Program-made: the position numbers and the translations under genes
Notes under the pieces: generated by a model
The model's input: only the letters and a program-made list of their open reading frames with translations
Told to the model about the DNA's origin: nothing
The model's database searches: none
Part shown: positions 37,001 to 46,313 of the stretch, piece after piece
How the letters are laid out: the number at the start of each line of letters is the position of its first letter
Numbering within the stretch: the first letter of the stretch is position 1
From: Bugulina stolonifera
Lineage: Eukaryota; Bryozoa; Gymnolaemata; Cheilostomatida; Bugulidae
Length of the DNA stretch: 64,000 bases
Direction: 5' to 3'
NCBI GenBank assembly: GCA_935421135.1
Contig: OW285189.1
Coordinates: 930,001 to 994,000, forward strand

Positions 37001-40000
37001 TCACTCACTAGACACTAGAGAGAGGCAGTATTAAATCATGAACTGATACCCCTAATCAACATATGAGCATACCACCACCATTAGTAATTGGATAGATACA
37101 ACAAGTTTACCCTGATTAGATAGGCTTGTTATGTACATATAATGATAGGTGTGTGTGCTAGTGACTGTGCCAGTAGGGGTGCTAGGATGTTAGCACAGCT
37201 CCCAATGTATATTAACTACATTGTAGATGAATCCACTACAATGCTAAAGCTGAGTTTATTTATTAGGTGCTAATCAGCACTGCCCAGTGAAAACTACATT
37301 AGAGTAGGTAATTACTAGCCTACACACTACACAGTGCAAATCTAATGATGTTGTCTATCTCTCAACTCGACTAGAGCTCCTCTTGTGCTGATAATATTAT
37401 GTGTTACAACTTACAACGGACTAGTCATTGGTTTCCTTGGTGTTGTGTTAGTATAATATATACTAATTGATACTGGAGCCCTACGCAGTCATGTTGATAT
37501 TTTATACTGAAGAAATAATTGTTTTGCCATTTTTCTGCTAGCCTGAGTTCCAACTTGGCCACAATGGAGTCAATTTGGGGTTGTGGGAGATGCCCGTCTC
37601 TCCACAGGCTCCAGTATGAGTTACAGTTGCTACTATTGTACCAGCATATACATCTGCCTACTATTAGTATCAGCTAACTCATCTTGTCTAGCACTATAAT
37701 TACTTTATTTCTTATCAATACAATAGTACATAGTATATGTGGATTCCATGAATGTTTTCTTCAATGGAAAACCAACACTTATGTGTACTTCCCCACTAGT
37801 AGCAACTTTACTAGCATTCCAAAGTCAATAGCATGATCACAGTTTACTTCCCCTCCCTTCCCCCCCCCCCCCCACTCTAGGTTAAGTCACTAGTGTTAGT
37901 AGTGTTACTATCAGGGGTTTGTCAGTATGCGGTATATCCACCTGGGCGGATATGTGGCTCATCCACCTGGCAATATTTCCCTACTGAACTCGTATCTTTT
38001 TCCTACAAATGAGCTCATTTCCTGTGTTGTAGAATTTTGGACTAGATTACATAGCGTACAGTAGCCTTGTGGAGGACTGCCCCCTTCACTACCTCTACCT
38101 TGCCTTTAGATGCTGTCAGGTGCGTACTCCTTACTTAATGTGCGTCAGCTGTGTAACACCTTGCTAGATATGCGTCAACTATGTCACCTATATACATTTG
38201 CACTCATTACTAGATACGAGTCGACTGTGTACAAGTTACTAGAATCGTCATTCTTTGGTACACAGACCTACAACTACTATACACAAACAGGTTGATACAC
38301 TCAAAACAAAGTCGTATCAGGCTGATACTAGAACTAGTAGTAGTTGGTACATGTGTGGAGATACATGTATAGCATAATATTAGGCTATGTGGTTCTGTAG
38401 GGGAATTTGCAGGACAGGATCTGTTGAAACACTGTTTATACCCTTTATACTTTGTATATGCATTATTTGGAGTTGTCTATCCGATACTGTAGATGAATCC
38501 ATGCAAGAGACCAACCTTTATTGAGATAGTTGAATGCCTTAAGACAATTAAGAACCACAAACAAGTCCGCCCGCACACCAACCCCATAGCGGCCAAATCA
38601 CAGATAGCTGTCGGCCATGTTAGGCGTCATGTCCACAAGTTTTCAGGCAATGGTAAGCTGGCTAGTCTTCTAGCAGTAAGTACTAACACTGCAGTAGTTT
38701 CCATCTCTAGTATCAACAGTTACCATCACTCTTCTGGTTTACAGCCAGGAAGTAGTCATCTCTATTCCATGTTATTAATATGTGTTTAGATATATTTCTG
38801 TAGTTATTCCCACTACATTAGTGGGACGGGCAACTCTAATTTCACCCATTTAACACCCAAACATTACTTCTATGTTATATGCTGCTCAGCATAGTTCAGT
38901 ACCCAGCATTGTAAACTGTTGGATGCATGTAACCAGAGCACTACATTATAAGCTATTAGATGGCCTATACCCTGTATAATAATTATTTGTAATAGCTGTG
39001 TGGTAGAACTAACCTAATGTAATAGTGCATAGTTACAGTATAAACCAAAATTAGGGAGTTGTCCCTCATCTGCTGTTTGAATGTGGAATATATTACCCTC
39101 CAACTCTACTATATGTAAGTAACACAACATGCTCACTGATGTCTCTCTGTATGTAATCCACACTTTCCACTGTAGATATTCTACACAAAAGGTCAAAATC
39201 TGCCGGTCAGACTTTGGACTTCCTGCAAGTGCCAACTGAAACTCATGTGTATCCACGGGCTACAGCTCAGTACATTGGGGAGCATATGACTAGGGAGGAC
39301 CCTTTCTACAAGCCTTCTCCTGCTAATACAAATCCATTTGAAGCCATTGCAGCCCTCAGAGGGGGTAAAAAACTCTTGGCAACCAATCAAGAGGCAGAAC
39401 AATCATTTGACACTTCCCTGACACTGCCCATAGTGCATCACTATGATACAGCATCGTGCAAGCAAACATACAGCTTACCAGAAAAACCTGGTGTAGTACA
39501 AGATGCAATAGAGCAGTTTAACTCTAAAATTATGACAAGCCGTGAATTTCACAACAAGAAGCTAAACTGGTGCTGGAAGTACGATGATGACGATGTATCA
39601 ATAGACTCGGCAGTGGATGTGGAACAGAGTAGAAGCAAAGACAGGTCATTAGCTCATAGCAAGCAGCTAAATCTAGAGTGTGCCATGATCTTTTGCGGCC
39701 TTGACCTCATTCAGATCCAGAAGCTCAAGTGTGATACTAATCCAACAAGTGACCTGGAGTCAGAGTTCCAAGACGACCTTGAGGATGTGTTAAGGTCATG
39801 CAGTCCGTCGGAGAGTTGGGTCTCACCAGATGATCTGGCTCTCTCACCCACACACTCAGTGAATGATGAGTACGAATGGTGGAAACATTTGGACAAATCC
39901 GACCCTTCCAGCAGGTATTTCCACCCTACTTTAATAGAGAAGAGAAGACAACTTCGAAGAGTTGAAGGAAAAGAAAAAATTGAGCAACTTCAACTAAAAC

Positions 40001-40083
40001 TCGATCAACTGAGAATGCAAACTAAGAAATCCAAATCAAATGCTTACAATTTCGACAAATTCAATATGGATGCTACTACTTAA
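25047..40083 (+). CDS. TESK: Dual-specificity TESK-type protein kinase
   Basis: Nine exons: 25047-25328, 27122-27243, 29147-29195, 32534-32683, 32802-32969, 36817-36900, 38033-38119, 38493-38652, 39176-40083 (2010 nt, 669 aa plus stop; all junctions GT-AG and in phase). Kinase domain about residues 75-340: glycine loop [11 protein letters not shown] (84-94, third Gly replaced by Ser), ATP Lys107 (VMVLK), helix-C Glu121 (LREVQLM), catalytic FHRDLTSRN (Asp197), GDFGLA (Asp218), [15 protein letters not shown](K/R)N and GFFS(E/Q)V(F/Y)K are signatures of the TESK branch of the LIMK/TESK family, whose members phosphorylate cofilin to stabilise actin. The C-terminal 330 residues, mostly exon 9, are acidic/Ser-rich with no known domain and end in a Lys/Glu/Leu-rich helix. 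There are no N-terminal LIM or PDZ domains, which favours TESK over LIMK. AATAAA occurs at about 40663. TESK1 and TESK2 cannot be separated; the animal may have only one. Confidence 0.95.
25991..26960. mobile_element. hAT element with perfect 8-bp duplication
   Basis: Flanked by ATACAACT at 25983-25990 and 26961-26968. Ends are TAGTGCTAGGCGGTTT and, inverted, CAGTGCTGCACGGTGTTTCG. It is 970 bp, non-coding, and internally holds about three imperfect copies of a 180-220 bp block (TGGCTGCAGCTAAGTCT). It lies in kinase intron 1. Relatives are at 34642-35614 and 60261-60597. Confidence 0.92.
27431..27760. repeat. 20-bp minisatellite
   Basis: About 15 copies of a 20-bp unit (TGTACGTGTAGAACTGACTG) in kinase intron 2. 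The three overlapping minus-strand open frames rich in Val-Ser-Ser-Thr are repeat artefacts. Confidence 0.95.
27905..28012. repeat. Short tandem repeat (GAGGGGTGT units)
   Basis: Three to four imperfect copies of a unit containing GCCTACCTACTAGAGGGGTG, one of them truncated. Kinase intron 2. Confidence 0.85.
28225..28345. repeat. 22-bp tandem repeat plus C-run
   Basis: About five copies of CTGAAACAGCCCAGACAGTC (22-bp period), then a run of C. Open frames here are artefacts. Confidence 0.93.
28597..28992. mobile_element. hAT MITE (CAGGGGTTCCCAAAC ends)
   Basis: Starts CAGGGGTTCCCAAACTGGGG; the inverted right end is CATGGGGTTCCCAACC. Flanks ATTTACAC and GGCTACAC share the last five bases, a plausible decayed 8-bp duplication. 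The word CAGGGGTTCCCAAAC is a familiar hAT terminus. Non-coding; kinase intron 2. Confidence 0.82.
29251..29339. repeat. TACATGTA-type simple repeat
   Basis: Alternating TACATGTA and TATATATACATG words. It continues beyond the hAT insertion at 32237-32266, showing that the array was split by the transposon. Confidence 0.93.
29340..32236. mobile_element. hAT element, 2.9 kb, perfect 8-bp duplication
   Basis: CATGTACA is present at 29332-29339 and 32237-32244. Ends are CAGTGTTCGAATTGTGG and, inverted, CAGTGTTCGAAGTGG; the subterminal GTGTACCCACC also recurs at both ends (about 29377 and 32202). It sits in kinase intron 3. The interior is AT-rich and contains a SINE (about 31290-31440) and three 27-bp units near 30880-30950. 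The minus-strand open frame 31918-32211 is not recognised; no hAT dimerisation or DDE motif is visible, so the element appears non-autonomous or decayed. Confidence 0.93.
31290..31440 (+). repeat. tRNA-derived SINE, copy 1
   Basis: Contains CTAGGCGATTAGGCACTGTA followed by a B-box-like GGTTCAAACCCCAG and a tail word TTTTCATGGATTTGA. The same order occurs in reverse orientation at 33784-33960, defining a SINE family with a tRNA-like head. Confidence 0.8.
33355..33650. repeat. 51-bp minisatellite
   Basis: About 5.5 copies of a 51-bp unit beginning GTTATATACAGCATAATATA, in kinase intron 5. Since 51 is a multiple of three, two long artefactual open frames run through it. Confidence 0.95.
33698..34198. 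mobile_element. hAT MITE carrying a nested SINE
   Basis: Ends TAGGGTTTCTCAAAGGGGGC and, inverted, CAGGGGTTCTCAACC. Flanks ATGTAGAG and GTATAGAG match at six of eight positions. The SINE at 33784-33960 lies inside. The element is in kinase intron 5. Confidence 0.8.
33784..33960 (-). repeat. tRNA-derived SINE, copy 2
   Basis: Read on the minus strand: GTAGTGTAGTGGGTAGCATG (A-box region), CTAGGCGATTAGGTGCCGTA, B-box GGGTTCAAACCCCGG, then TTTTCATGGATTTGAAACAA. It matches 31290-31440. The insertion in the A-B interval makes it unlike a functional tRNA. Confidence 0.83.
34320..34615 (-). pseudogene. LINE 3' end fragment, same family as 10530-10800
   Basis: The minus-strand frame 34609-34415 ([20 protein letters not shown]) is about 80% identical to the frame read at 10548 onward, and similarity continues into the 3' tail (ATTTCATGAATATTTTCATC at 34330-34350). 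It is severely 5'-truncated. It lies in kinase intron 5. Confidence 0.85.
34642..35614. mobile_element. hAT element, family of 25991-26960
   Basis: Ends TAGTGCTGTATGGTGTTTC and, inverted, CAGTGCTGAGCAGTTTTG. The duplication flanks no longer match. It shares the block TGGCTGCAGC-type and ATTCACATGTTCG-type words with the other copies. A 186-bp TA-type MITE is nested at 34963-35148. Kinase intron 5. Confidence 0.85.
34963..35148. mobile_element. Small pogo-like MITE nested in hAT
   Basis: Ends CATTGAAACTTGGTTAATTC and, inverted, CATTGGAACTTGCTTAATTC. The left flank is TA, the right flank CA. The internal GCCTTGA and GTGCCCAGCAC words match the left part of the 11382-14747 element, so this is a short member of that family. 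Confidence 0.75.
36438..36490 (+). repeat. Short dispersed repeat, shared with 5990-6050
   Basis: Both contain TATGAACCAG(A/T)ACAGTTTCC followed by TACGCC/TATGCCTAATAT. Intronic in the kinase gene; extent uncertain. Confidence 0.6.
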
Positions 40084-41047
40084 AATATTCGCACCTTCTT
40101 CAACAGGCATAGCAGTCACCGAATCTCTCCTTGGCCCAACATTTTTATTCTAAATTACTTTATTTCAATCTCTGGGAAACTTTTTTTGGCAAACCTATTC
40201 TCAGCTTTAACCCAAACTTGATTATCTCTTATATTTGATTACAACTCACAATATTTCTATACCAAAGCAGTTCTATATACGGTATGCTTAAAAATATTAT
40301 AGTTTGTATTCCATTTCATTGCAACAGCATTAATTCAGTTCAGATAAGTCAACCCAATCATTCTTCAGTATTTCCTCAGCTTGAGTGGTGATATATCTGG
40401 TTAGCATGGCAACACTCCTTGTTGATATTTTATAGAGGGAAAATATTTACCTGCATACAATCATAGAATATATGCAATCACTATATTATAATTATTATTT
40501 ATATACACCAAATAATGTAATTATAATACTCTGTAATAATTATATTCATGTCTTTTCCACATTTTAAAAGAAGTATTTATTATTGGTGCTCACTTTACAT
40601 ACACTGCTATTATTTCAATCCTGGCTATATTCCAGTTGACAATAATCTTAGCTGGTTTTTGAATAAAGTAACGAATCAAAATGTTCTGGTATAATGGTTA
40701 GAGCAGAAATACAGTCCTTTTTACAACCTGTCCGGTAATAAAAAAAGTTTCCCCTACTTGTGAATACACTGTGAATAGCTCAAATTGTTCTTTGCAACAT
40801 GGAGCAAAGGCAACTCCAAGTTCTAACCTATGCTAGAGTCTCACACAAAGTTATCCATATTTCATTACAAATTTTCCTATTGTACATTGATTGAACTGAT
40901 TTGGCATAAAAGCACACTAGCTAAACTTCTTGATCATCCTACAATCCAGGAAGTAATACAATGTAGGCTACAAGCAAAAGCACCACATCTATTTCTGACA
41001 CAGCTGTTGGGCAGACATGAATCAGTCAATTTAGTATGAAGTACTTG
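40084..41047. other. Convergent intergenic region, kinase and reductase 3' ends
   Basis: A gap of 964 bp between the two stop codons. It should hold both 3' UTRs; AATAAA at about 40663 is a candidate polyadenylation signal for the kinase. No open frame of interest. Confidence 0.6.
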
Positions 41048-43213
41048 CTACAACTCTGCAGGCATTCTCTGGTTACTAAGAGCTGCTAGAATATTCTCTG
41101 CTGTAATTCTGCCCATTGCTGATCGAGCCTCATTTGTGGCACTACCGATATGTGGAAGTATTATACAGTTGGTTAAACTAAGCAACTTATGATCTAAGGG
41201 CATGGGTTCAGGGACGGTAACATCTAGTCCTGCCCCAGCTATTTCTTTGTTTTCCAGAGCATCAGCTAAGTCATTCATATTGACCACTGGTCCCCTCGAA
41301 GTGTTCACTAATATAGCTGTGTTTTTCATTTTCTGGAAGGCAGCCGTGTCAAATAAATCAACAGTTGACTCGGTTAGAGCACAACATATGATCAAGAAGT
41401 CTGACTCAGACAGTAATTCATCAAACTCAACTGGTTCAGCAGACACATGCTGTACTACACTTCGAGCCGTATAGATAACTCGTCCAACATCAAAACCACT
41501 CAGATTCTTGGCTACCTGTAATCAGTTTACACAAGAAACTGTGAGACCATTGACAGTGTACTAGACTGCTGCCTTCATACAGGAATCTGAATTGTCAGTT
41601 ACAACACTACAATTGTAACCTCCGAAGACTTGTATCTTCATTTATTGAGAGTTGAGAACATCAGATTATTTAATTATGGTGTTTGTAGGTACTCTTCAAA
41701 CTAAATAATTGGAGGGAACATCATTTAGAATCGTTTGTGTCAGAGTTATTTGAAAATAACGCAGCATATAATCAAATGTAGGGTAACAGGTACTTTGTAA
41801 TGCTTTTAGCCTGTATCAGCTAATTGAAAACCAACCTGCTGGCCAATTCTCCCAAATCCAAAAACACCAACAGTAGAATTCTGCAGTGATGGTCCACACA
41901 ACCATGTTGGTTTCCAAGTACCCCACGACCCATCTTTGGCAGCCTGAACCCCTGTAACATTTTGTTTCGTTCTTTAGTAGTTTATTAGAGACCATGAATT
42001 ACCATTACTGACTATAAATGACTATGAGATACTATCCACTAAAAAGTATACCACAAAAATTTTCACTGACAGCATTCATATAGCAATAGCTCCAAGCACA
42101 TTGTAACATATAAATATTGTATAAGCTGCCCGCCAGCTTGGTAGCTCAGATTATAGATCCCTAACACATTGCAAATGGAATGTGTAGCAAGGTACTCATA
42201 TGCCATTTCATTCTATGCTTCAAATAACAGTCGAAATAATAATTGCATTACAATGTACGTGATGTATCCGTATAATTATTCAGATAGTTGGAGTGATTCT
42301 CAGTGATAAGGAGTTGTCACACCTAAATACAAGTGAGCACAATTCTCATAATGCTGCCACAGTTACAGTTATGCCCTTTTATTACAAAAAAAAATTGACC
42401 TCAATATCTTGCAACACAAACTACACTGCAGTAATACATCATTAGCAGTAATACATAATACCATAACAACGATAATATGTAATTTTGGCTGTTATAGTAA
42501 TATACCACAGTTATAATACAGAGTTACATTGTAGAAATACATCGCAGCCATACAGAGTTAGTAATGTATGTACATAGTGATATGAACAAAAAATACACGG
42601 ATTGAAGCACTTTCCTACCTTCTATCAACCTGCGAGATGTGGCGAGTAGGAGAGATACAGTAAGCTCAGCAGTGGCATGCGTGAGCACATCTGGAGTGAA
42701 TCCAACCCGAATACCTCTTTTCTTACATTCCTCTAAATCTATGTGATCGTATCCCACAGACATGGTTCCCACAACTTTCAGATTTTTACCTTGAATAGTG
42801 ACAATAGTAAATATACGCATGACAAAGTAAAAGTACTAGGGAAAGAGTTGATTACACTAAAAACTGATGACCAATTAGAACACTAGTTAGTAGACTAACC
42901 AGCAAGGCCTACCTGCAGCATCTAGCAGTTCACGGTCAATTTTGTCTGTCAGTAAACAAAACAGAGCATCAACTTTAGACACGCGCTCAATGAGTTCTTT
43001 TCTGGGTACGACATCATCATGTGACCATTGTGTGACTTTAAGTCCCGCAGATGTCAACAGTTCTATGCTTGGATGGGGGACGTTTCTCGTTACATAAACT
43101 ATTTGCCCAGCAAGATTAGCCAAAGATGCCATGGTTGATGTACCGCAGAGGGTAGTCGACTTTCTAACAAGAGCCCTAAAAAGGTAGCTGGTGACCGGCA
43201 AATATCCCATCAA
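41048..43213 (-). CDS. GRHPR: Glyoxylate/hydroxypyruvate reductase
   Basis: Four exons on the minus strand: 43213-42913, 42789-42619, 41951-41836, 41515-41048 (1056 nt, 351 aa), with GT-AG junctions in phase. D-isomer 2-hydroxyacid dehydrogenase: substrate-domain part with LLDAAG and [23 protein letters not shown](P)-binding GFGRIG (189-194), catalytic Arg270 (NTSRGPVV), Glu299 (VPEP) and His318 (LPHIGSAT). The residue order and the WKPTWLCG block match animal GRHPR, which reduces glyoxylate to glycolate and hydroxypyruvate to D-glycerate using NADPH, mostly in the cytosol. With Met1 at 43213 the protein is longer than the usual 328 residues or so; the second Met (start of [16 protein letters not shown], residue 28) would give about 324. 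The extra N-terminus is basic/hydrophobic and could be a mitochondrial presequence. No C-terminal peroxisomal signal (ends PAEL). Confidence 0.95.
41960..42165 (+). repeat. Dispersed repeat, shared with 13800-14060
   Basis: Second copy of the 13800-14060 repeat, in the intron between reductase exons 2 and 3. Confidence 0.68.
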
Positions 43214-43552
43214 TGTATCACCTAAAGTATATATAAATGCACATGTATATTATGGCGCACAAATTTGAATAAAACCAGGTGTATGGTATATATATCTCTC
43301 TCTCTTTTGAAACAAAGATAAAGCAATACTGTTTGAAAACTAGTCTATATGAAATTACATGTTTGTTCAAAGAATAGTGTCTGAAATTGTGGTTGAGATA
43401 TTAAATAAAAATTAAGCAGTAAATTAATCAATTATTTTAGGTAACGTCCTGATAAATTGACAGTACAGTGCAGTGCAGCACAGTAAAATCTTGGTGAAGC
43501 CTCTTTCTTGTGCTGCATCTCTTAACAGAAGCAGCTTCCCAGTCAATGTCAG

Positions 43553-44787
43553 CAGGGGCGTATTTTAAGGGGCGGCAGGGAGGCACTGCCGCCCCTGTTT
43601 TCAAAATAAAGTGGCCTAAAAACACTACTTTTGAAAATTTGACACTGTTTTCCTTAATATTTGCTTCATTTCCGGTTTGCGACCGAAGCGTTATTTCTAT
43701 AGTTTTAACTCTATGGCGTTATCACTCTACTTTTAACTCTATGGTGTTGCGGCGTAACAATAACCAGTAATCTTGGAATAATCACTACATTGCAAGTGGC
43801 ACACAAAGAGGCCCATAAAACTATGTAATCTGCTAAAAGACTCTATGGTTATGCCAAGGTTAAAAACTTGCGATCTTGTGAATGAATGAATAAATATTTT
43901 TATGGATAGTTATTTATACCAAGGAAAAAATAATAAATGTGAAAGTAAAAGTAGTGAACAGTTGAATCAGGTGAATCAATTTGTAAGTCACTGCTATCAA
44001 TGAGGTGGTTTCTTCCCTGTCACTGACTACGAGCAGATGCATGAAATTTAATTCCAATATTATATATTATATTATCTTGGCTTCTTTTAAAAATATTTTT
44101 GATTTTTTCTTTTAATATAATATAATTAAAAGTGTTTCCATTCATTTTAGTCATTCATTCCAGCAATTGCCACTCTACTGACAGCTACTACTCTACTGCT
44201 ACATTCACTGCTAACAACTAAATATGTATTGTAAAGGGAAAATACCAATTTAAAAATAACATAAGATAATACAATAATAATTAAATATTTTAATTTTAAA
44301 TTTATATATAATTAATATAATTACACTATTAATATTATCTTAACTTTAATAGGCTGCTACACTTTTCTTGCAAAAATATTTATTTTACATACATTTTATT
44401 TTAAACAATTAATTTATAATGACCACAGTTGTTGATCAGCTACTAAAATTTGAAAATCTTAATTTAAAAAATACACTTGTGCCTATGGACTCTTTGTAAA
44501 ATATACAATCATGCAGTATTGTAGTTATTATAAAATTCTACTAACTAGTAATAGTAATGTAACACTTTCACTCCTGTTGCAAGTAGTAGTAACTTTATTA
44601 AGCAGAAGTAGTAATGAGTACTCGTTGTAGTGATGCTAGAACTAACTTGCTGCTATGTCTAATTTTTGCACTTCAGAGAGTGAGATTTGAAAATTTTCCG
44701 CTGCGCCTGCATTTGCGGGGGGTGCCCGCACCCCCCTCCCACCCGACTTTCTGCCTCCCCACTCAATTTTTCTAACCTACGCCCCTG
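43553..44787. mobile_element. DNA transposon with CAGGGGCGTA ends
   Basis: Left end CAGGGGCGTATTTTAAGG; the right end is the inverse of CAGGGGCGTAGGTTAG. The flanks share GTCAG directly (43548-43552 and 44788-44792), a possible 5-bp duplication. GC-rich subterminal regions (GGCGGCAGGGAGGCACTGCC, CACCCCCCTCCC) enclose AT-rich DNA without a transposase. Superfamily undecided. Confidence 0.75.
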
Positions 44788-45284
44788 GTCAGGCATGTTA
44801 AAGTCTATAACTAAAGATATCTGTGTGCCTCTGTAATTAGTTGTGAGATAGACAAGCTTAACTGTGAGAAGCTCAATGGGCGCACGAGTAGCACATGGCT
44901 TCACAACCAGACAGTTCTAAACCGGGCTTCGCAGTAGTGGCCTTTGTCCAAATAAACTTTTCGAATTCTGCTGCTTTGAGATTGCACAATTCCGCTGCTT
45001 TGCAGACACCGAAAATTTTTTGCACAATTCAACATTGTCCTTCCGCTCCCCCGCATCTTTGCACGTTTTTTATTTTGATTTATGTTGCATGGTGATGGTG
45101 CAAAGTTCTATGATGCTTGGGACACAATTAACGGGTTCCTGTTGTAAATTCAATTCATCTTGCTTGCTGCACCAAATAAAAACACTAAAAATGCCGATAG
45201 TTACAAAAAGCTCAAGTGGGCCACCAAAAATGAGCAAATGGGCCACAGCTTGGCCAGCCCTGGTCCATGCATTCGTCAAAGGCC

Positions 45285-45906
45285 CAGACATGGGCACTCG
45301 AGTCATTTTACTCGACTCAAGTTAACTCGAGCAACAGCTTTTCATTACTTTTAATTGACTTGTGCTTTTGTATTGTGTGAAAGTTGGGAATTGACTTTTA
45401 CTTTTACTTTCCTACAAAGCATGATGCTTGACTCTTACTTTACTCTAATCTCTCAGCTATCAATGATAATTATGTAATAAGTCTTGTCCACCATAGAGAA
45501 GCTGAGAGTCTTATAGATAAACAGACCTACCATTATAACAAGTGCAAATTTGAAGTAGCCTTTGTTCCTCAGAACTACTATAACTGACAGAAAATTGGAT
45601 CTAACACTAAGTATTACCTATTGTGTGTTGTCACACTTGTATACATCAGAAATTTGTGTTATACAAAATTCCCATTGGTATTCTCTTTGACATACCGCTG
45701 TACTTCTGACTCTACTCTGACTCTAGCATTTTGGCACTAGTTGCTTGACTCTTACTTTACTTTTCAAAATAGCTGTTTATTCACTCTTACTCTACTTTTG
45801 ACTTGCTTCATCCGATGAGTTGACTCTAAATTACTTTTTATCAATTGGGAATATATACTCTTACTTGACTCTTGACTTGAGTATTTGTCTGCTTGGCACA
45901 TGTCTG
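45285..45906. mobile_element. hAT MITE with perfect 8-bp duplication
   Basis: CAAAGGCC lies at 45277-45284 and 45907-45914. Ends CAGACATGGGCACTCGAG and, inverted, CAGACATGTGCCAAGC. The body is made of repeated ACTCGA and CTTGACTCTTACTTTAC-like words. 622 bp, non-coding. A related run of TCAAGTTAC and TTAACTCGAG words ends near 51146. Confidence 0.92.
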
Positions 45907-46313
45907 CAAAGGCCTGGTCTGTCTGTCGAGTCTCGAGACCTCCAATTGGAGGAAAGTTGAGACCTTCAGTTCGTCAGTATGTTATATCATTACGCTACTA
46001 GTTTCCCTGTTCTCAGTTCTCGAGATGTTCTGATCAGAAAACTCTGCAGATAGATGTTAGTTCTAGGGTACAAAGAGAAAGAGTTGAAGGAATCAGAACG
46101 AGTTGAAACATTTAAATTATTAGATGACATGGAGTTTAACAAATTGCAACGATTGGGATGCAGATGTGCACTTGTGAAACAAATTGATGTGGGACGACTG
46201 ATGCCTCTTTTCTAAAGGCCCAATTTGACATGATTAAAGACAAAAAAATGGTCTTTGACTTCGTCTTCTCAAAATTTTCTTAGCAACCCCGCCTACAATC
46301 CTTGACCTTTAAC

